Assembly: GCA_934454435.1 (NCBI GenBank)
Contig: CAKSGA010000116.1
Location: 1-6,164 of the forward strand
Length of the DNA stretch: 6,164 bases
From: an uncultured Oscillospiraceae bacterium
GTDB lineage: Bacteria; Bacillota; Clostridia; Oscillospirales; Ruminococcaceae
Direction: 5' to 3'
Of the stretch, positions 1 through 5,594 are shown one piece after another (position 1 is the first letter of the stretch; the number at the start of each line of letters is the position of its first letter). The notes beneath the pieces were generated by a model that was not told the DNA's origin, did not search any database, and saw only the letters and a program-made list of their open reading frames with translations. The position numbers were made by a program, and so were the translations under genes.

Positions 1-97
1 TCTGCGTCGTCACTCCACATGACGGCAGGCACAAAGCCTAGCCGTCATGCGGGTTCCTAGCATCTGCACCTTTCTCGGCAGCCTGGGATAAGTACTT
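1..97 (+). ncRNA. Candidate 3' half of a 6S-like structured RNA (5' part outside window)
   Basis: No convincing reading frame covers this stretch. It opens with CTGCGTCGTCACTCCAC, which lines up closely with the stretch before the 3' hairpin of E. coli 6S RNA as I recall it (CTGCGACGACACATTCAC). A very strong hairpin follows: CATGACGGC (18-26) pairs perfectly with GCCGTCATG (41-49), and inside it AGGC (27-30) pairs with GCCT (36-39) around an ACAAA loop, with one bulged A at 40. The later CTCGGCAGCCTGGGAT (74-89) resembles the 3' closing strand of 6S RNA. A terminator-like hairpin follows at 102-128. 6S RNA binds the sigma-A RNA polymerase holoenzyme as a promoter mimic. The hairpin is seen directly; the family is inferred by recalled similarity, and the 5' half needed to prove the fold is missing. 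It could instead be another structured RNA or a leader element. The 3' end is approximate. Confidence 0.4.
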
Positions 98-101
98 TTT
101 C

Positions 102-128
102 AACAAGCTGCGGGGCTTGTTCTATTTT
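102..128 (+). terminator. Probable intrinsic terminator of the upstream RNA
   Basis: AACAAGC (102-108) pairs perfectly with GCTTGTT (115-121) around the loop TGCGGG, followed by CTATTTT (122-128). The stem is only 7 bp and the U-tract is interrupted, so efficiency is uncertain. Its place, just after the structured RNA and 26 nt before the next gene, fits a terminator for that RNA with possible read-through into the protease gene. Confidence 0.5.
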
Positions 129-153
129 CGGCGGGGAAGTCATATGATAAAGC

Positions 154-729
154 ATGATCGAATTGAAGCTAAGACACACTGCGCTGCGGGTGGATTTCTC
201 CTTTGTGGCGGTGCTGGCGGTGTTTTTCTGGCTGGACCGAAGCGGGTTCGGCTTTGTGACATTGGGACTCTGTGCGGCTCATGAGCTGGCTCATCTTGTG
301 GTCATGCTTGCGTACGGAATAATTCCGGAGAGCATCACGTTCTACGGCGCCGGGATAAGGATCTCAGCGCCGGAGGTAGATGTGCGTTCAGTACCGGTCA
401 GGACTGCGGTGTATTCAGCCGGGTGCATTATGAATTTCCTGCTGGCTGGTCTGTTTTTGTGCGGAGGGTACGGAACGGCTTCCGCAGTAAGCCTGCTTAC
501 CGGGTGCTTTAATCTGCTGCCTGTGGGGGAGTTTGACGGGCTCCGGCTGCTCAGCATGGCGGTTATCTCCGGTGCAAGGCCGGAACATGTTGACAGCATT
601 CTGTTCTGGTCAGGGCTGGCGTCTGCGATGCTGATGTCAGGCGTGCTAATCTTTTTCGGCAGGGAAGTCAGCCCGACCCTGGTGATAACCTCTGCTTATA
701 TTATTCTGATGGCGCTGCGCAGGGTGTGA
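154..729 (+). CDS. Compact M50-family (SpoIVFB/site-2-protease-like) membrane metalloprotease
   Basis: A 191-residue polytopic membrane protein expected to cleave substrates within or next to the membrane using zinc. The HExxH zinc motif HELAH is at residues 43-47 in a hydrophobic segment. A second conserved helix, AGCIMNFLLAG (89-99), is followed by NLLPVGEFDG (120-129), the family's NxxPxxxxDG motif that supplies the third zinc ligand, here D128. Two further hydrophobic segments lie near 148-168 and 174-188. Known SpoIVFB proteins are nearly 290 residues with a C-terminal CBS domain; this one stops after the membrane core, so ATP-sensing by a CBS domain is absent. The ATG at 154 is the first possible start because in-frame TGA and TAA codons lie at 145-150. 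The only Shine-Dalgarno-like stretch, GGGGAAG (133-139), is 14 nt away, so translation may be weak. No SpoIVFA-like partner is visible. The substrate is unknown; a role in sporulation sigma processing is possible but not shown. Confidence 0.88.
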   Translation: MIELKLRHTALRVDFSFVAVLAVFFWLDRSGFGFVTLGLCAAHELAHLVVMLAYGIIPESITFYGAGIRISAPEVDVRSVPVRTAVYSAGCIMNFLLAGLFLCGGYGTASAVSLLTGCFNLLPVGEFDGLRLLSMAVISGARPEHVDSILFWSGLASAMLMSGVLIFFGREVSPTLVITSAYIILMALRRV

Positions 730-748
730 AAAAAGTTCTGAAAAGCTA

Positions 749-777
749 TTGACAAAATATATGTCTTGTTGTATAAT
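749..777 (+). promoter_or_regulatory. Perfect-consensus sigma-A promoter for the AIM24-like gene
   Basis: TTGACA (749-754) and TATAAT (772-777) are separated by exactly 17 nt, matching the housekeeping consensus at all twelve positions. Transcription should start near 783-785, leaving a leader of about 38 nt that is AT-rich and carries the ribosome binding site AAAAGGAG (807-814), 7 nt before the ATG. No operator-like dyad overlaps the hexamers, which suggests strong, largely constitutive expression. Confidence 0.9.
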
Positions 778-821
778 ATTAACATATTCACTGGCAAAAA
801 TATATTAAAAGGAGTAATTAT

Positions 822-1493
822 ATGAGGTATGAGATCAAGGGCGAGCCGCTGCCCGTCGTAATCGTTTATCTTGAGGCAGGCGAGTCCGTAAAGTGCGAAA
901 AGGGCGCTATGGCGTGGATGACACCCAACATGAAGATGGAGACCGGTGCAGGCGGCATCGGTAAGGCTTTCGGCAGAATGTTCTCCGGTGAGTCCATGTT
1001 CCAGAATACATACACCGCCGTTGGCGGTCAGGGAATGATCGCATTCGCTTCCAGCTTCCCTGGTTCTATTATCCCGATCGACGTCAGCAAGGGCGATTTC
1101 ATCGTTCAGAAGTCTGGCTACCTGGCTTCCGAGCCTTCTGTTGAGCTCTCTGTTGCATTCCAGAAGAAACTCGGCGCAGGTTTCTTCGGCGGCGAGGGCT
1201 TTATCATGCAGAAGCTGCACGGAACCGGTATGGCATTCGTTGAGATCGATGGCTACGTTGTAGAGTATGAGCTGGCAGCAGGTCAGCAGATGCTTATCGA
1301 CACAGGTTATCTGGCTGCAATGTCCGGCTCCTGCACGATGGATATTCAGACCATCAAGGGTGTTGGAAATGTGCTGTTCGGCGGTGAGGGTCTGTTTAAT
1401 ACAATTGTTACAGGTCCTGGTAAGATCTATCTCCAGACTATGCCTATCAGCAATGTTGCAGGCGCTATTTCCGCTTGCATCCCCAAGAGCTGA
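822..1493 (+). CDS. AIM24 / TIGR00266-family protein
   Basis: A 223-residue soluble protein of the AIM24 family (TIGR00266), whose beta-rich core resembles the TRAP (trp RNA-binding attenuation protein) fold. Its biochemical role in bacteria is not established; the yeast mitochondrial relative is linked to inner-membrane organisation. The family's recurring glycine-rich turn appears three times: MFSGESMF (53-60), FFGGEGFI (121-128) and LFGGEGLF (185-192), the last followed by TGPGKIYLQT (197-206). This spacing suggests a threefold internal pseudo-repeat. There is no signal peptide or transmembrane helix, so it is expected in the cytoplasm. Length is normal for the family. The ATG at 822 follows a strong Shine-Dalgarno sequence. 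The gene sits alone between its own consensus promoter and a strong terminator, so it is probably monocistronic and well expressed, apart from possible read-through from the protease gene upstream. Confidence 0.92.
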   Translation: MRYEIKGEPLPVVIVYLEAGESVKCEKGAMAWMTPNMKMETGAGGIGKAFGRMFSGESMFQNTYTAVGGQGMIAFASSFPGSIIPIDVSKGDFIVQKSGYLASEPSVELSVAFQKKLGAGFFGGEGFIMQKLHGTGMAFVEIDGYVVEYELAAGQQMLIDTGYLAAMSGSCTMDIQTIKGVGNVLFGGEGLFNTIVTGPGKIYLQTMPISNVAGAISACIPKS

Positions 1494-1513
1494 TAATTCA
1501 GTAAGGATAAAAG

Positions 1514-1541
1514 CAGCATCCTTTTAGGGTGCTGTTTTTTT
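1514..1541 (+). terminator. Strong intrinsic terminator after the AIM24-like gene
   Basis: CAGCATCC (1514-1521) pairs with GGGTGCTG (1527-1534) over 8 bp with one G-T wobble and a TTTTA loop, followed directly by seven T residues (1535-1541). It starts 20 nt after the stop codon and separates this unit from the ABC exporter operon. Confidence 0.93.
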
Positions 1542-1542
1542 A

Positions 1543-1556
1543 TTACAAATTTGTAA
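1543..1556. promoter_or_regulatory. 14-bp perfect palindrome, probable operator of the exporter operon
   Basis: TTACAAATTTGTAA is perfectly self-complementary over 14 bp and ends 6 nt before the -35 element of the exporter promoter. It is not followed by a T-run and lies after the terminator U-tract, so a role as a DNA site for a dimeric regulator is more likely than an RNA hairpin. TACA/TGTA half-sites occur in operators of several families, including BlaI/MecI-type repressors, but no regulator gene lies in the window and the binding protein cannot be named. Confidence 0.5.
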
Positions 1557-1562
1557 CAGTTA

Positions 1563-1591
1563 TTGACAATGCTGTTCTATCCTGATATACT
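1563..1591 (+). promoter_or_regulatory. Extended -10 sigma-A promoter of the ABC exporter operon
   Basis: TTGACA (1563-1568) is followed after 17 nt by TATACT (1586-1591), with a TGA extension (1583-1585) giving an extended -10. This is a strong promoter by sequence. Transcription should start near 1598. A looser dyad spans the -35: AACAG (1555-1559) and CTGTT (1572-1576) flank ATTGACAAT (1562-1570), itself a palindrome about its central A, so regulator binding here would compete with RNA polymerase. Confidence 0.85.
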
Positions 1592-1597
1592 GATTAT

Positions 1598-1687
1598 AAG
1601 ATATCTGAAAAAATTTTTGGAAAAAATGCAACCAAACCAGATTATTATCTGTTTTATTAGTAGAGATGTGAAGAAGGGGGTGACAGC
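1598..1687 (+). other. 5' leader of the exporter operon
   Basis: About 90 nt, AT-rich and without a gene. It contains a short hairpin CAGAT (1638-1642) / ATCTG (1647-1651) with a TATT loop followed by TTTTATT. An earlier ATCTG (1603-1607) could pair with the same CAGAT instead. These 5-bp stems are too weak to call an attenuator. The leader ends with an almost ideal ribosome binding site, AAGGGGGTGA (1674-1683), just before the ATG at 1688. Confidence 0.45.
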
Positions 1688-2413
1688 ATGGAAGAAACAA
1701 AGCCCAGGAAGCCTAGAGCCATGATACACGTCAAGGATCTGCGCAAGGAATACAAACTTGACGGCGGTGAATCCGTCGTTGCGCTGAAAAGGATCAATCT
1801 TGACATCATGGAAGGGGAGTTGTGCTGTATATTCGGTACATCAGGCTCGGGTAAATCCACGCTGCTCAATCAGCTTGCCGGACTTGAGAAACCCACGTTC
1901 GGTGACGTATACATAAGGGGAGTTCCGATAACACGACTGTCGGAAAACCAGCTTGCAGCTTTCCGGCAAAGACATATCGGATTCGTGTTCCAGTCATATA
2001 ACCTGCTTCCGTTCATGACGGCGGTGGAGAATGTGGCGATGCCGCTAATGTTCCGTGGGGAAAACAAGCGCAAGCGTACCCGAATGGCAGTCGCAATGCT
2101 GAAAAAAGTCGGACTGGGGAACCGCCTGAAACATTACCCCAGGCAGATGTCCGGCGGTCAGCAGCAGAGAGTCGGAATTGCGAGGGCGTTCGTTGCAAAG
2201 CCTGACGTCGTTTTTGCGGACGAGCCTACAGGAAACCTCGACTCAAAGACGACCATCGAGGTCATGGACATGATAAAGTCCTTTGCACGGAAATTCAATC
2301 AGACAATAGTTCTGGTAACCCACGACCCTGAACTTGCTCAGTATGCGGACAGAATAGTCACGCTGGTGGACGGCAGAATAGTCAGCGATACAAAAGGAGA
2401 AAACCATGAATAA
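1688..2413 (+). CDS. ABC transporter ATP-binding protein, LolD/MacB/FtsE type
   Basis: A 241-residue cytoplasmic ATPase that powers the membrane permease encoded downstream. All motifs are intact: Walker A GTSGSGKST (50-58), Q-loop glutamine 102 in FVFQSYNLLP, ABC signature MSGGQQQR (154-161), Walker B VVFADEP (174-180) with catalytic E179, D-loop GNLDS (182-186) and H-loop histidine 212 in THD. The GQQQRVGIARA and ADEPTGNLDS wording is characteristic of the LolD/MacB/BceA branch, whose members drive lipoprotein release, export of peptides or macrolides, or transmembrane mechanical signalling rather than import. The first 12 residues are a basic extension (KPRKPR) before the nucleotide-binding fold begins. 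The start is fixed by a near-perfect Shine-Dalgarno sequence. The last 8 nt overlap the next gene, whose ribosome binding site AAAAGGAG (2392-2399) lies inside this one, a sign of translational coupling. Confidence 0.96.
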   Translation: MEETKPRKPRAMIHVKDLRKEYKLDGGESVVALKRINLDIMEGELCCIFGTSGSGKSTLLNQLAGLEKPTFGDVYIRGVPITRLSENQLAAFRQRHIGFVFQSYNLLPFMTAVENVAMPLMFRGENKRKRTRMAVAMLKKVGLGNRLKHYPRQMSGGQQQRVGIARAFVAKPDVVFADEPTGNLDSKTTIEVMDMIKSFARKFNQTIVLVTHDPELAQYADRIVTLVDGRIVSDTKGENHE

Positions 2414-5400
2414 ATATCTGAAAAAAGTTTGCTCAGCCTTTCTGAGCGCAGCGATAATAACTTCGTCAGTTCCTGCGGCGTCCCTTGCCGCATTTGCGGC
2501 CGAAACTGCGGAAGCTCCCGACCCCGGACTGACCCTCAGCCCGGTAGTCGTACAGTATCTCCTTACAACGACCAAGGGCAAGGAGCTCTCTACGCTGAAC
2601 GAGAACGCTGTTTTCAACATGAAGATAACCATAAAGGACCTCAAGGTAAAGACCTCTGAGATCACCGGTGTGGGGGATATCGACTTCATCAAGACCATGG
2701 ACACGTTCAAGGGTACTGTCGAGTCGGTGAACATCACCTCTTCCGGAAACGATCTGCTGAGATACGATGTTGTTCTCAAGGACTGCAAGTGGCTTGGCGG
2801 CAGCACAGCTTTTGGGTTCATGGTGGGATATACCGGCGGCAGCGGATACTCTGACGGCTCTGTAACGGTCAACGAGTGCAAGGCGACTGAGCCCAGCGAG
2901 GACCCGGTCGTAAATGTTGCCGAACCTATGATAAAGATCTCCGCAGTCGAGCCTGACGCTCCCATTAAGGCAGGGGAGACCGGCGAGTTCAAGATAAAGC
3001 TGAAGAACCTTGGCAGCACTTCTGCATACAATATTCTCGCAGAAGTGACCCCCTCTGATGATATCCTTATCATTGACGGCACAGGAAATCAGGATTTCGA
3101 GAGCCTTGATTTCAAGGAAGAGAAGGTCCTGACGATAAAGTACAAGGCGCTCGACAAGATCTCTTCTCTGAAACAGAACTTCGGCGTTACCCTGAAGTAT
3201 TATTATGATAACGGCACTTCTGAGGTTTCCGGCTCCACGAGCTCACAGGTTTCCGTGGCTGCGGAGCTTTCTACGACCGAGAAGGTCTACCCGGTCATCG
3301 CTGCTGATTTCTCCCTCGCTGAGAGCGAGCTGGAGGGCGGCAAGGAGTATTCCGGCGTTGTAACGGTCAGAAACAGCGGCACAGCCGATATGAAGGGCCT
3401 TTTCGTGAACTTCACCGGAAGCGATGATATAATCATATCCGGCGGCACGGGTTCACGCTATTTCGATGAAATCCCGATGAACACATCCAAGCAGATAACC
3501 GTGAAATTCCGCACTATGAAGGAGATCACTACGCTGCGCCAGGAACTCAAGGTGTCCCTCAAGTACAACTACATGCAGGGAAGCGACGAGCAGGAGGGTA
3601 CATACGAGCAGAGCTTCATAATGTTCGGTAAGGGCGCAGGTTCCGCACCGCTTCCCGTTATCACTTCCAAGCCCCTTGACAAAGCCCTGGAGGCGGGCAA
3701 GACCTACCGCAAGGCTTTCTATATCAGCAACAAGGGCACTGAGGATATGCAGAATGTCACCATCAGGGTTAAGGGCAGCGAGGGTCTGACCATTACCGGC
3801 GGAAGCGAGCAGCTGTTTGTTGACAAGATAAAGGCAGGCGGTCAGAAGCGTGTGATGGTTTATTTCAATACCAATGCCGACCTGACTTCCGTAAACCAGA
3901 CTCTTGACATTGAACTCGAGTACTACTATGAGAAATCCGGCGTCATGACTGCTGAAACAAAGACCGGTACGGTCACCATGAATTCTCTGGTATCCTCTGC
4001 GCCTGTTCTGAGGATCTCCGGCGAAAAGCTGGACGCTGCGCTGGTTCCTGACACTGAGTATGAGTATAAGATCTACGTAAAGAACTACGGCGATATCACT
4101 GTAAGGGACGTTTTCGTTGACCTCACGTCTACGGACGGACTTTACTTCCTGGACGGTACCGAGAGCTCATACATTGAGATGATCCGCCCGAATGACACCA
4201 AGAGCATTACCGTTAAGTTCAAGACCCTTGAGGACATAACCTCCATCAAGCAGGGCATAACTGCTGAGATGAAGTATGCTTACGGCAGGAACACCTCCAT
4301 CGTCCAGAAGGATGGCACTTCCTCCCTGACCCTCATCGCAGCTGCGAATAAGAACCCTGACGGAAAGGACAATTCAGCAGCTCCGAACATTATTATCGGC
4401 AGATACGATATCGGCGCTGACCAGATCCCGGCGGGCGATGTATTCACCCTGGCACTAGACTTCTATAACACAAATGCGGCGACCGGTATCGAGAACCTTG
4501 TAATGACGGTCAACGCAAGCGGCGACCTGTCCGTTTACGGTGGTACGAACTCCTTCTACTATCCGACGCTGGCAGCAGCAGGCTCTGCGAGCGAGTCCGT
4601 TCAGCTGAGAGTTCTTCCCACGGCGACCACAGGAACTTCTTCTGTAAGCGTTTCGTTCAAGTATGATTACATGGTAGGCGACACCAGAACCACCACCACG
4701 TCTGAACAGGCTATATATATCCCGGTTTACCAGCCTGATAAAATGACATTTTCCGTAAGCAAGCCGACCTATGACGTCTACACAGGCAACGAGGTCTACC
4801 TGACCCTCAGCTACATGAACAAGGGACGTTCAGACGCAGCTAACGTAAAGGTCGAGCTGGTCAGCAGCAGTTCTTCTTCGGACGGCAGCGAGGTCAACAA
4901 TGGCGGTTCAGGCGAGGTCACTGACGTAACAACCAGTGAGAGCCCCGCTGCAGGTACTGCGGAAATTCTTCCCGCTTCACAGACCAATGAATTTGCTGCA
5001 ATGGGAATTGCAATTGCTACTGTCGCTGCGGTTGATGGAATAATGTACGACGATGGCGCAATGGGCAACGCAGGTTACATTGATGATGGCTACGCTGACG
5101 GCGGCTATGACATGGGCGGTGATATGTCCTATGACGACCCTGGTTTTACAGCGCTCTCTACGGAAAAGGTAATAGGTAACGTAGCGGCAGGCGGAAACGG
5201 CACGGCGGATTTCGTTGTAACTCCCACAAGGTCAGGTGAAGTGACCGTTATTTTCAAGATCACCTATGAGGACTCCAACATGAACGAGATCGTCAAGGAG
5301 GTTCCCGTTACCCTGAACGTTCAGGAGCAGCAGTGGGTTGAACCTGACTATCCCATGACCTATGATGTTCCTGATGAGGGCGGCGAGGGCTTCCCGTGGT

Positions 5401-5582
5401 GGGCTTGGCTCATAATCGGAGGCGGCGCTGCGGTAATTGCGGCAGTTGTCATTATTATTGTAGTGAACGTCAAGAAGAGAAAGGGCGGCAAGAAAAAGTA
5501 CACCGCTGACGACATCGACTGGGAGGACGACCTCGACGACGACAGCACCAACGAAAGCGACGACAAGACAACAAAGGTATAA
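2406..5582 (+). CDS. Large secreted, membrane-anchored CARDB/Ig-like repeat protein of the ABC exporter operon
   Basis: A 1058-residue protein of unknown function, predicted to be a single-pass membrane protein with its bulk outside the cell. Residues 1 to about 31 form a Sec signal peptide (basic KKVC start, hydrophobic core, AFA-A cleavage site). Residues 40-160 form an unrecognised N-terminal domain holding the only two extracellular cysteines (127, 158). Six related beta-rich repeats follow at about 174-287, 296-407, 417-527, 533-645, 660-773 and 778-972. Each starts with a P-[VMN]-I-like strand, has a polar N-x-G turn and usually ends in a K-Y-x-Y strand, as in CARDB/S-layer-type (COG1361-like) domains. 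The last repeat carries a long insertion. Residues 998-1021 (WWAWLIIGGG onward) are one transmembrane helix, followed by a basic stop-transfer cluster KKRKGGKKK (1023-1031) and an acidic cytoplasmic tail (1035-1053). Its place between ATPase and permease suggests a stalk, adaptor or sensor working with them. It could instead be an independent surface protein that is merely co-transcribed. The domain family is assigned by pattern, not by search. Confidence 0.85.
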   Translation: MNKYLKKVCSAFLSAAIITSSVPAASLAAFAAETAEAPDPGLTLSPVVVQYLLTTTKGKELSTLNENAVFNMKITIKDLKVKTSEITGVGDIDFIKTMDTFKGTVESVNITSSGNDLLRYDVVLKDCKWLGGSTAFGFMVGYTGGSGYSDGSVTVNECKATEPSEDPVVNVAEPMIKISAVEPDAPIKAGETGEFKIKLKNLGSTSAYNILAEVTPSDDILIIDGTGNQDFESLDFKEEKVLTIKYKALDKISSLKQNFGVTLKYYYDNGTSEVSGSTSSQVSVAAELSTTEKVYPVIAADFSLAESELEGGKEYSGVVTVRNSGTADMKGLFVNFTGSDDIIISGGTGSRYFDEIPMNTSKQITVKFRTMKEITTLRQELKVSLKYNYMQGSDEQEGTYEQSFIMFGKGAGSAPLPVITSKPLDKALEAGKTYRKAFYISNKGTEDMQNVTIRVKGSEGLTITGGSEQLFVDKIKAGGQKRVMVYFNTNADLTSVNQTLDIELEYYYEKSGVMTAETKTGTVTMNSLVSSAPVLRISGEKLDAALVPDTEYEYKIYVKNYGDITVRDVFVDLTSTDGLYFLDGTESSYIEMIRPNDTKSITVKFKTLEDITSIKQGITAEMKYAYGRNTSIVQKDGTSSLTLIAAANKNPDGKDNSAAPNIIIGRYDIGADQIPAGDVFTLALDFYNTNAATGIENLVMTVNASGDLSVYGGTNSFYYPTLAAAGSASESVQLRVLPTATTGTSSVSVSFKYDYMVGDTRTTTTSEQAIYIPVYQPDKMTFSVSKPTYDVYTGNEVYLTLSYMNKGRSDAANVKVELVSSSSSSDGSEVNNGGSGEVTDVTTSESPAAGTAEILPASQTNEFAAMGIAIATVAAVDGIMYDDGAMGNAGYIDDGYADGGYDMGGDMSYDDPGFTALSTEKVIGNVAAGGNGTADFVVTPTRSGEVTVIFKITYEDSNMNEIVKEVPVTLNVQEQQWVEPDYPMTYDVPDEGGEGFPWWAWLIIGGGAAVIAAVVIIIVVNVKKRKGGKKKYTADDIDWEDDLDDDSTNESDDKTTKV
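2925..5321 (+). repeat. Six protein-level Ig/CARDB-like repeats of about 110 residues
   Basis: Repeat units start near 2925, 3291, 3654, 4002, 4383 and 4737. Aligned features recur. A G-[GT]-x-[GENS]-type turn follows a D/G-[IL]-x-[IV] strand: DGTGNQDF, GGTGSRYF, GGSEQLF, DGTESSYI and GGTNSFYY in units 1-5. A second shared region is a T/S-rich stretch then K-Q/R-Q and K-Y-x-Y: SSLKQN to LKYYY, TTLRQE to LKYNY, TSVNQT to LEYYY, TSIKQG to MKYAY. Unit 5 keeps FKYDY and unit 6 only FKITY. The units have diverged at DNA level, so this is an old duplication rather than a recent slippage array. Boundaries are approximate. Confidence 0.75.
4860..5150 (+). other. Low-complexity insertion inside the sixth repeat
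   Basis: About 97 residues (819-915) interrupt repeat 6 at the place where units 1-5 carry the G-G-T-x-S-Y-F turn. It has three parts: a Ser/Gly/Thr-rich linker starting SSSSSSDGSEVNNGG; a short hydrophobic stretch AAMGIAIATVAAVDGIM (864-880); and a Tyr/Asp/Gly/Met-rich segment (881-911) with motifs such as YIDDGYADGGYDMGG. Repeat 6 resumes afterwards with STEKVIGNVAAGGNGTADFVV. It is unlike any other part of the protein. It could be a flexible membrane-proximal spacer, an interaction site or a cation-binding loop; the sequence does not decide. Confidence 0.7.
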
Positions 5583-5594
5583 TGGTGATGCACC

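Noticed and set aside
18..49. The strong hairpin near the start as an intrinsic terminator.
   Set aside because: It is followed by CGGGTTCC rather than a T-run; the hairpin at 102-121 is the better terminator candidate.
121..150. A sporulation-type promoter (CATATGATA, similar to sigma-E/sigma-K -10 boxes, at 141-149) for the M50 gene.
   Set aside because: The start point would fall at or after the ATG at 154, and the matching -35 region is poor; the match is probably chance in a short AT-rich stretch.
144..153. ATG at 144 as an alternative start for the protease.
   Set aside because: It is in a different frame from the M50 motifs and reaches a stop without encoding them.
696..1220. A 174-codon open frame on the - strand opposite the AIM24-like gene.
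   Set aside because: It runs antisense through the consensus promoter and a well-conserved gene and resembles no family I recognise.
1267..1527. An 86-codon + strand frame overlapping the 3' part of the AIM24-like gene in another phase.
   Set aside because: It lies inside a conserved gene, has no ribosome binding site and no recognisable domain.
2243..3082. A 279-codon open frame on the - strand across the end of the ATPase gene and the start of the repeat-protein gene.
   Set aside because: It lies antisense to two genes with clear motifs, has Ser/Thr/Pro-rich low-information sequence typical of reverse-complement reading, and shows no recognisable domain.
2925..5321. The repeats as a DNA-level tandem array or CRISPR-like structure.
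   Set aside because: The similarity is only at protein level with divergent nucleotides and no uniform spacer pattern.
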